Below, one piece after another: positions 1 through 5,315 of a stretch of DNA of 5,315 nt. A model generated the notes under the pieces. The model worked only from the letters and a program-made list of their open reading frames with translations, made no database searches and was not told the DNA's origin. Origin of the DNA: Treponema sp. (GTDB lineage Bacteria; Spirochaetota; Spirochaetia; Treponematales; Treponemataceae); NCBI GenBank assembly GCA_018384055.1, contig JAHAZL010000080.1, positions 1 through 5,315 of the forward strand, in the 5' to 3' direction. Position 1 is the first letter of the stretch, and each line of letters begins with the position of its first letter. The translations under genes and the position numbers were made by a program.

Positions 1-4
1 ATAT

Positions 5-10
5 TATACT
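5..10 (+). promoter_or_regulatory. Possible -10 element of a gyrB promoter
   Basis: The hexamer TATACT matches five of six positions of the sigma-70 type -10 consensus TATAAT and lies 41 bases before the gyrB start codon. It would place transcription start near base 17 and give a leader of about 35 bases. The matching -35 element would lie outside the window, so this cannot be confirmed. In AT-rich DNA such hexamers also occur by chance. Confidence 0.3.
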
Positions 11-20
11 CCCCTAAAAC

Positions 21-33
21 TGTAAATTTTACA
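21..33. promoter_or_regulatory. 13-bp perfect palindrome in the gyrB leader, operator-like
   Basis: TGTAAA and TTTACA form a perfect 6-bp inverted repeat around a single central T. The palindrome lies between the possible -10 element and the ribosome binding site, where a bound repressor could block or stall transcription. The sequence is AT-rich, so as an RNA hairpin it would be weak and its loop too tight; a DNA-binding site is the better reading. I do not recognise a specific regulator, and chance is possible. Confidence 0.3.
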
Positions 34-40
34 CTATTAA

Positions 41-46
41 AGAGGA
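41..46 (+). promoter_or_regulatory. Ribosome binding site of gyrB
   Basis: AGAGGA is a good Shine-Dalgarno match, five bases upstream of the ATG at 52. It fixes that ATG as the start, in agreement with the conserved N-terminal region of GyrB beginning a few residues later. Confidence 0.8.
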
Positions 47-51
47 TATAA

Positions 52-2031
52 ATGGCAGAAACTAACGAATATGGTGCCGAAAGCATTCAGGTTTTGCATG
101 GACTTGAAGCAGTTCGCAAGCGCCCTGGAATGTACATTGGATCAACCAGTCAGGGTGGTCTTCATCATCTTGTATATGAAGTTGTAGACAACAGTATAGA
201 CGAAGCCATGGCAGGTTACTGTGACAATATCATTGTAGCCCTTGAAAAGGATGACATCTGCCGCGTTGAAGATAATGGTCGCGGTATTCCTGTAGCCATT
301 AATTCTAAGGAAAAGAAGAGTGCCCTTGAACTGGTTTTGGGTCAACTTCATGCCGGCGGTAAATTCGACAAGTCTACATACAAAGTTTCAGGTGGTTTGC
401 ACGGTGTAGGTGTTTCCTGCGTTAATGCCCTTTCTGTTTGGCTTACAGCTGATGTATACCGTGATGGAGGCCATTATTTTCAGAGATATGAAACCGGTAT
501 TCCTAAGACAAAAGTAGAAAGAATTGAAGATTCTGACAGGCACGGAACAATCATCCGATGGAAGGCTGATGCCACTATTTTCAAAGAAACAACAAACCAT
601 GATTTCGATATCCTTATGAACCGTCTCCGTGAACTTGCTTTCCTTAACCCTGGAATCAAGATTACGTTCCGCGACGAACGCCTTGAAAATCCAAAGGAAG
701 TGGTTCTTCAGTTTGAAGGCGGTATAAATGAGTATACAAAGTATCTAAATAACGGAAAAAAGGTTATTCCTGAAGATCCTATTTTCATTACCGGTGAACA
801 GAACGATGTAATTGCTGAAATTTCCATGCAGTACAACGACGGTTATGAAGAAAGCATATATTCCTATGTAAACGACATCAATACACATGAAGGTGGTACT
901 CACCTTGAAGGTTTCAAGAATGCCCTTACTTTTGTTCTCAACAAGGCCCTTGATTCAAACGAAAAGCTTTTCAAGAAGCTTAATCCAAAGGTGGACAAAA
1001 ACAAGAAGCCAAGCGATGCGGACAAGAAAAAGGAAATAAAGATTGAAAGACTAACAGGTGATGATGTACGCACAGGTGTTGCCGCAGTAATTTCCGTAAA
1101 GGTCCCTGAACCTCAGTTTGAAGGACAGACAAAACAGAAACTCGGCAACAGTGAAGTTCGTTCAATTGTTTATTCCCTTGTTTCAGAAAAACTTACCCTC
1201 TGGTTTGAACAGAATCCTCAGCTTTGCAACATGATCCTTGAAAAGGCAGTCAGTGAAGCCTTAGGTAGAATAAAGGCACGCAAGGCTGTTGAAACAAACC
1301 GAAAGAGCGGAATGGATTCCTTTGGTCTTCCAGGAAAACTTGCAGACTGTTCATCCAATAAGCCTGAAGAATGTGAAGTCTACATAGTCGAAGGAGATTC
1401 TGCCGGCGGTTCTGCAAAGCAGGGTAGAAATCCAAAAACACAGGCAATTCTTCCTCTATGGGGTAAGATGCTCAACGTTGAAAAAGTTGATCCTTCAAAA
1501 GTTATGGGAAATGAAAAGCTTTGGCCTGTAATTGCTTCCCTTGGAACTGGAATTGGAAAAGATTTCAACATTGAAAAACTGCGCTATCACAAAATAATCA
1601 TCATGGCCGATGCCGATGTGGATGGCGCACATATTTCGACTTTGCTTATGACTTTCTTCTTCCGATTTATGCCTCAACTTATTGAAAAAGGTTATGTCTA
1701 CATTGCCATGCCTCCTCTTTATAGAGTTGAATACAAAAAACAGAAGTACAAGAAATTTGTTTTCAGCGATGAAGAACGTGATCAGGCTTTGGAAGAACTT
1801 GGAGAAAACCGCGACAAGGCTGAAGTACAGCGCTACAAAGGTCTTGGTGAAATGGAATGGCAGGAACTTAAGGAAACAACAATGGCTCCTGAAAACCGCA
1901 AGATGAAGCAGGTAAAGATCACTGATGCCCAGATGGCAGACCAGATTTTCTCAATCCTTATGGGTGATGATGTTGATCCACGCCGCAAGTTCATCGAAGA
2001 AAATGCAGAATACGCAACACTGGATGTTTAA
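52..2031 (+). CDS. gyrB: DNA gyrase subunit B
   Basis: ATPase subunit of DNA gyrase (type IIA topoisomerase, A2B2), which introduces negative supercoils in cytoplasmic DNA. The 659 residues follow the family order. The GHKL ATPase domain shows the putative catalytic Glu43 and Mg-binding Asn47, the D74-N-G-R-G-I-P box, the glycine-rich ATP lid at 114-120 and His-Gly-Thr at 164-166. The transducer domain carries the QTK loop at 359-361. The TOPRIM domain shows EGDSAGG with Glu447, and metal-binding Asp520, Asp522 and Asp524. QRYKGLGEM at 593-601 marks the C-terminal part. The roughly 170-residue insertion of E. coli GyrB is absent, whereas a lysine-rich insert of about 22 residues lies near 306-330. 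Trp470 replaces the lysine equivalent to E. coli Lys447, and Glu602-Trp603 replace the usual Asn-Pro after GEM. ParE is a possible confusion, but adjacency to gyrA with a six-bladed C-terminal domain makes GyrB much more likely. Confidence 0.97.
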   Translation: MAETNEYGAESIQVLHGLEAVRKRPGMYIGSTSQGGLHHLVYEVVDNSIDEAMAGYCDNIIVALEKDDICRVEDNGRGIPVAINSKEKKSALELVLGQLHAGGKFDKSTYKVSGGLHGVGVSCVNALSVWLTADVYRDGGHYFQRYETGIPKTKVERIEDSDRHGTIIRWKADATIFKETTNHDFDILMNRLRELAFLNPGIKITFRDERLENPKEVVLQFEGGINEYTKYLNNGKKVIPEDPIFITGEQNDVIAEISMQYNDGYEESIYSYVNDINTHEGGTHLEGFKNALTFVLNKALDSNEKLFKKLNPKVDKNKKPSDADKKKEIKIERLTGDDVRTGVAAVISVKVPEPQFEGQTKQKLGNSEVRSIVYSLVSEKLTLWFEQNPQLCNMILEKAVSEALGRIKARKAVETNRKSGMDSFGLPGKLADCSSNKPEECEVYIVEGDSAGGSAKQGRNPKTQAILPLWGKMLNVEKVDPSKVMGNEKLWPVIASLGTGIGKDFNIEKLRYHKIIIMADADVDGAHISTLLMTFFFRFMPQLIEKGYVYIAMPPLYRVEYKKQKYKKFVFSDEERDQALEELGENRDKAEVQRYKGLGEMEWQELKETTMAPENRKMKQVKITDAQMADQIFSILMGDDVDPRRKFIEENAEYATLDV

Positions 2032-2078
2032 TGTTTATGGAACATTCAAAAATTGCAATTCTTAGAGATGCTATTTAT

Positions 2079-2142
2079 GTCATCCCGAACTTGATTCGGG
2101 ATCTCTTTTAAAAATTAGATTCTGAAGCAAGTTCAGAATGAC
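2079..2142. repeat. REPIN/BIME-like inverted pair of short palindromic units
   Basis: Two related 26-bp units, 2079-2104 and 2117-2142, face each other across a 12-base spacer. The left unit compared with the reverse complement of the right matches at 21 of 26 positions. Each unit contains its own perfect 8-bp hairpin with a 5-base loop: ATCCCGAA/TTCGGGAT at 2082-2102, and ATTCTGAA/TTCAGAAT at 2119-2139. Four of the five differences between units are two compensated base-pair changes (C-G to T-A), so both hairpins stay perfect. Paired REP units in opposite orientation are the architecture of REPINs, which are mobilised by RAYT-type Y1 transposases. Similar sequences starting GTCAT and containing GAACTTG are, to my knowledge, common between genes in several bacterial groups. 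Family membership is inferred from form only. Confidence 0.75.
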
Positions 2143-2146
2143 GGGA
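2143..2146 (+). promoter_or_regulatory. Weak ribosome binding site of gyrA
   Basis: GGGA lies nine bases before the gyrA ATG and is the only Shine-Dalgarno-like stretch there. It begins immediately after the last base of the inverted repeat, so folding of the repeat in mRNA could affect ribosome access. The match is partial. Confidence 0.5.
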
Positions 2147-2155
2147 AATAATTAA

Positions 2156-4642
2156 ATGATTGAAAAGATAAAATACGAAGAAAAGAAGACTCCTGAAGGT
2201 GGATACGTTTTAACGGCACCAATTGAACACGAAATGCAGCGTTCATTTATTGACTATTCCATGTCGGTTATTGTTGAACGTGCTTTGCCTGATGTTCGTG
2301 ATGGTTTAAAACCGGTTCATCGCCGTATTCTCTACGCCATGGCAGAGGAGAATTTGACTTCCGGCGGAAAGACAAAGAAATGTGCTACCGTAGTAGGTGA
2401 TGTACTCGGTCGTTACCATCCACATGGAGATGCTTCCGTTTATGATGCCATGGTTCGTCTTGGTCAGGCTTTTTCTTTGAGATACATGCCTGTTACAAAG
2501 CAGGGTAACTTCGGAGGTATCGACGGTTCTCCTGCAGCCGCTTACCGTTACACAGAGGCAAAGATGTCAAAGGTTGCCGAAGTAATGGTAGAAGACATAA
2601 AGAAGGATACGGTTGATTTTGCTCCAAACTTTGATGATACAAGACAGGAACCAAAGGTTCTTCCTGCAGCATTCCCGTTCCTTTTGTGTAACGGTTCTAC
2701 AGGTATTGCCGTTGGTATGGCAACAAACATGCCTCCACACAATCTTAGGGAAGTTGGAGCTGCCATCTGTGCATATATAGACAATCCGGAATGCAGAATT
2801 GAAGATTTGATGCAGCACATGAAAGGACCGGATTTTCCTACTGGTGGTATCATTTTTGGAAAGAAAGGTATTGCTGATGCATACAAAACTGGACGCGGTA
2901 AAATTTTAGTTCGTGCCCGTTTTACGATTGAAGTTGATACAAAAGGCAAAGAGAAACTTGTATTTACTGAAATTCCTTACCAGACAAGAACTGATGACCT
3001 TGTTAAAAAAATTGCAGATCTTGCAAAAGATGGTGTCATTGAAGGCATTGAACGTGTAAACGATGGCAGTCATGGAGATGATGTCCGCATTGAAGTTGAC
3101 ATAAAAAGAAGTGCAATTGCAAAAGTTGTTATCAATCAGATTTTTGCAAAGACTCCTCTTCAGTCTTCTTATGGAATAATAAACCTTGCCCTTGTTCCAT
3201 CTGGAAAGGGACTTGCACCGCAGGTTTTAAATCTTAAGCAGATCATAAAGCATTTTGTTGATCACCGTGATGAAGTAATAACACGCCGTACAAAGTTTGA
3301 ACTTGCAGTTGCAAAGAAAAAGGAACATATCCTTGAAGCAAAAATTACTGCCGTCGACTGTGTTGATGAAGTAATTCAAATCATCCGTTCAAGCAAGGAT
3401 GAACCTGAAGCCAAGAAAAGGCTGGAAGCAAGATTTGGTTTTGATGAAGAACAGAGCCAGGCCATCGTAGACCTTCGCCTCGGTGTTCTTACATCTTTGC
3501 GCATTGATGAACTTAAAATCGAATTGGAACAGGTTCGTGCAGAAATAGCCCGTCTTGAAGATCTTCTTGCTCATCATGAAAAGATTCTTAACCTCATCAA
3601 GGAAGAAACAAATGCCATCGTAGAAAAATTCGGCGATGACAGAAAGACAGACATTGTTGCCGGTGAAGTTGAAACAATCAATGTTGAAGACATGATCAAG
3701 GAAGAGGATATGGTTGTCCTCATCTCCAAGGTTGGATACATCAAGAGAGTTCCAGTTTCTCAGTACAAGAGCCAGGGTAGGGGAGGAAAGGGAACAATCT
3801 CTGCAAAACTTGTTGAAGAAGACTACATCAACCAGATGTTCGTTGCTTCTACCCACGATTACCTTATGTTCATTACAACGGCAGGAAAGGCTTACTGGGT
3901 TAAGGTTCACGAAATTCCTGAAGGAAGCAAGATTGGCCGCGGAAGCCATATCAAGAGCCTCCTTAAGGTAAGTGCAAATGAAGACATAACTACAACCGTT
4001 GCCCTAAAGGATTTCAGGGAAGACGAATTCCTCTTTATGGCTACAGCAAACGGTGTAGTCAAGAAGACTCCTACAAGTGAATTCAGAAATGCAAAGGACC
4101 GTGGAACAACTGCCGTTCGTTTGGATGATGGAGATACTCTTGTAAGTTCTATCCTTACATCTGGCAGCGATGAAATTCTTCTCGTCAGCCGACGTGGACA
4201 GGCCCTCCGCATTGAAGAAAATGATGTTCGTCCAATGGGAAAGACAAGCCGCGGTGTTGCAGGTATCAAACTTGGTTCAAGCGATGAACTTGCTTCTGCC
4301 ATCAGAATCGAAAAGGAAGAAGATGCCCGTATTCTCGTCATTACGGAAAAAGGTATCGGTAAGAGAGTGGATCCTGCAGAATTCAATTCTCATGGACGCG
4401 GAACCGGCGGACAGAAGATTTTCGGCAATGTTGATGACAAGGGAGAAATCATCGGATCCCTCTGTGTTCGTGAAAGCGACAGCGTAATGTGCATTACAAG
4501 CCAGGGAACTTCAGTTCGTGTTGAAGCCAAGGACATTACAATTCAGGGAAGAAGCGCAAGCGGAATCAAGGTCGTAACAATTACTGATCCTGATTATGTT
4601 GTAGGCGTAGACAGAATTGCCAACGAAGAAGAGGAAAAATAA
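2156..4642 (+). CDS. gyrA: DNA gyrase subunit A
   Basis: DNA-cleaving and DNA-wrapping subunit of gyrase, partner of the GyrB encoded just upstream. The 828 residues begin with the winged-helix breakage-reunion domain: ALPDVRDGLKPVHRR at 43-57, the quinolone region HPHGDASVYD at 88-97, active-site Arg131 and Tyr132 (E. coli Arg121 and Tyr122), and Ile184, equivalent to DNA-bending Ile174. Tower and coiled-coil segments run to about 505. The C-terminal beta-pinwheel starts near 518, with six blade-like repeats starting around 519, 569, 625, 674, 726 and 777. A GyrA box, QGRGGKG, is at 540-546, which separates GyrA from ParC. The protein ends in a short acidic tail (EEEEK). A stop codon directly precedes the ATG, and the N-terminus is about ten residues longer than in E. 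coli. Ala93 occupies the Ser83 position. The 124-bp gap without a strong promoter suggests cotranscription with gyrB. Confidence 0.98.
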   Translation: MIEKIKYEEKKTPEGGYVLTAPIEHEMQRSFIDYSMSVIVERALPDVRDGLKPVHRRILYAMAEENLTSGGKTKKCATVVGDVLGRYHPHGDASVYDAMVRLGQAFSLRYMPVTKQGNFGGIDGSPAAAYRYTEAKMSKVAEVMVEDIKKDTVDFAPNFDDTRQEPKVLPAAFPFLLCNGSTGIAVGMATNMPPHNLREVGAAICAYIDNPECRIEDLMQHMKGPDFPTGGIIFGKKGIADAYKTGRGKILVRARFTIEVDTKGKEKLVFTEIPYQTRTDDLVKKIADLAKDGVIEGIERVNDGSHGDDVRIEVDIKRSAIAKVVINQIFAKTPLQSSYGIINLALVPSGKGLAPQVLNLKQIIKHFVDHRDEVITRRTKFELAVAKKKEHILEAKITAVDCVDEVIQIIRSSKDEPEAKKRLEARFGFDEEQSQAIVDLRLGVLTSLRIDELKIELEQVRAEIARLEDLLAHHEKILNLIKEETNAIVEKFGDDRKTDIVAGEVETINVEDMIKEEDMVVLISKVGYIKRVPVSQYKSQGRGGKGTISAKLVEEDYINQMFVASTHDYLMFITTAGKAYWVKVHEIPEGSKIGRGSHIKSLLKVSANEDITTTVALKDFREDEFLFMATANGVVKKTPTSEFRNAKDRGTTAVRLDDGDTLVSSILTSGSDEILLVSRRGQALRIEENDVRPMGKTSRGVAGIKLGSSDELASAIRIEKEEDARILVITEKGIGKRVDPAEFNSHGRGTGGQKIFGNVDDKGEIIGSLCVRESDSVMCITSQGTSVRVEAKDITIQGRSASGIKVVTITDPDYVVGVDRIANEEEEK

Positions 4643-4647
4643 AACTT

Positions 4648-4668
4648 AAATCAACCTTAAATTGATTT
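4648..4668 (+). other. Weak AT-rich hairpin ahead of the terminator
   Basis: AAATCAA and TTGATTT form a perfect 7-bp inverted repeat with a 7-base loop, starting six bases after the gyrA stop codon. Only one C-G type pair is present per arm, so it would be unstable alone. It may stack on the terminator stem or protect the mRNA 3' end, or be a chance feature of AT-rich DNA. Confidence 0.3.
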
Positions 4669-4670
4669 GC

Positions 4671-4702
4671 AAACCGTCTGTAGAAATGCAGGCGGTTTTT
4701 TT
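4671..4702 (+). terminator. Intrinsic (Rho-independent) terminator after gyrA
   Basis: AAACCGTCTG and CAGGCGGTTT pair as a 10-bp stem with one G-U pair and an 8-base loop, and the 3' arm runs into seven T residues (4696-4702). It lies 29 bases after the gyrA stop codon and has the classic form, so it should end the gyrB-gyrA transcript and separate it from the transporter gene. Confidence 0.9.
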
Positions 4703-4716
4703 ATATCCTAGTGTCC

Positions 4717-5315
4717 ATGTGGATGCTTTTAGTTCTGATATATGGAATCATAAAGGGCTTAAGGGAAATCTGTAAAAAGAAGTCCCTTGAAAAGAATTCC
4801 GTTACCGAAGTTCTTCTTGTATATACGTTTCTTTCTTTTTTGATTTGTATTCCACAATTTCCAGAGGCAAAAGGCTTAACCATAAATCAGTATCTTTGGG
4901 TTGCACTTAAAGCCTTTGTAATTTTTGTGGCCTGGATTGCAGGATTTAAAGCCATAAAAAAACTTCCGATCAGTCTTTGCGGTGTCCTTGATCTTTCAAG
5001 GGTCTTGTTTGCCACAGTCCTTGGCGTAATTGTCCTTGGCGAAAAAATAACTTTCTGTAAGGGATTGGGACTTTTATTTGTAAGCGGCGGTCTTTTGTTT
5101 TTAAAGTTAAATCCCTTTGAAAAAAAAGAAAAATTATCCGATGGGGAATCAAATGCGCCTGCCGTTCCTCAGGATGAAAAAAAATCTACAAATTCCTTTT
5201 TCATTTTCCTTGCTTTCCTTTCGTGCATATTGAACGCCCTTTCCGGATTGCTTGATAAAATCCTCATGAAGGAGATGAACTCAAGCCAGCTTTTGTTATG
5301 GTATACTTTTTTCAT
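4717..5315 (+). CDS. EamA/DMT-superfamily transporter, N-terminal part (cut by window end)
   Basis: Integral inner-membrane protein, probably of the EamA (drug/metabolite transporter) type; 199 complete codons are present and the gene continues past the edge. Hydrophobic segments lie at about residues 2-15, 32-46, 59-77, 83-107, 114-131 and 161-179, with another starting near 192. The stretch LGEKIT at 107-112, followed by a glycine-rich helix (KGLGLLFVSGG), is typical of the end of one EamA repeat, and the segment at 161 looks like the start of the second. A charged linker of about 28 residues (133-160) separates them. The start is uncertain: ATG 4717 gives an MW-L-L beginning common in the family, while GTG 4711 and ATG 4723 are also in frame. 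None has a clear Shine-Dalgarno site. The substrate cannot be deduced; the superfamily includes metabolite exporters, nucleotide-sugar carriers and drug efflux proteins. Confidence 0.75.
   Translation, partial: MWMLLVLIYGIIKGLREICKKKSLEKNSVTEVLLVYTFLSFLICIPQFPEAKGLTINQYLWVALKAFVIFVAWIAGFKAIKKLPISLCGVLDLSRVLFATVLGVIVLGEKITFCKGLGLLFVSGGLLFLKLNPFEKKEKLSDGESNAPAVPQDEKKSTNSFFIFLAFLSCILNALSGLLDKILMKEMNSSQLLLWYTFF

Noticed and set aside
2051..2060. 10-bp palindrome AATTGCAATT in the gyrB-gyrA spacer
   Set aside because: Short and AT-rich, with no further symmetry in the flanks and no clear role; chance is sufficient.
2053..2081. Possible separate gyrA promoter: TTGCAA at 2053-2058 with a TATGTC-like -10 17 bases later
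   Set aside because: The -35 matches four of six and the -10 only three of six consensus positions; this is no better than expected by chance in AT-rich DNA.
2079..2142. CRISPR array or tRNA/small RNA gene in the gyrB-gyrA spacer
   Set aside because: There are only two units, in inverted rather than direct orientation, with a 12-base AT-rich spacer; no cloverleaf or T-loop sequence is present.
2548..2949. Minus-strand open frame of 133 codons inside gyrA, and similar ones at 3389-3949 and 3907-4386
   Set aside because: They lie wholly antisense to well-conserved gyrA coding sequence, show no recognisable domain and no independent ribosome binding or spacing logic. They are typical shadow frames of a real gene.
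4170..4487. Plus-strand 105-codon frame overlapping the gyrA beta-pinwheel region
   Set aside because: It overlaps gyrA in another frame, where the gyrA frame encodes clear blade repeats, and its translation has no recognisable family character.
4701..4883. Minus-strand frame of 60 codons over the start of the transporter gene
   Set aside because: It is antisense to a hydrophobic EamA-like frame, and its translation is unstructured and without family features.

Overview
This window holds a conventional DNA gyrase locus. gyrB and gyrA are complete and on the + strand, followed by a transcription terminator and the first half of a drug/metabolite-type (EamA) membrane transporter gene that runs off the right edge. 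The sequence is moderately AT-rich. The GyrB lacks the large C-terminal insertion of enterobacterial GyrB, gyrB is followed directly by gyrA, and the spacer repeat is of a kind that reads as VIPNLIRDL when translated. Together these suggest a spirochaete, probably Treponema-like. That assignment is an inference from general protein character, not from a database search.

Layout. Bases 1-51 are the gyrB leader, with a -10-like hexamer, a 13-bp palindrome and a good Shine-Dalgarno site. gyrB occupies 52-2031. The 124-bp spacer 2032-2155 is mostly a 64-bp inverted pair of small hairpins, 2079-2142, resembling a REPIN or BIME. Its right edge touches the weak gyrA ribosome binding site. gyrA occupies 2156-4642. 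A weak AT-rich hairpin and then a clear intrinsic terminator (4671-4702) close the unit. A transporter gene starts at about 4717, only 14 bases after the terminator T-tract, with no recognisable ribosome binding site, and is cut by the window end.

How the genes work together. GyrB supplies the ATPase and TOPRIM metal site. GyrA supplies the DNA-cleaving tyrosine and the DNA-wrapping beta-pinwheel. They assemble as A2B2 to introduce negative supercoils. The transporter shows no functional link to gyrase, and the terminator between them argues that it is a separate transcription unit.

I found no sign of a new multi-gene system. The observations most worth checking are the hairpin pair between gyrB and gyrA, whose two copies differ by compensating base changes, and two natural residues at known drug-contact positions: Ala93 in GyrA and Trp470 in GyrB.
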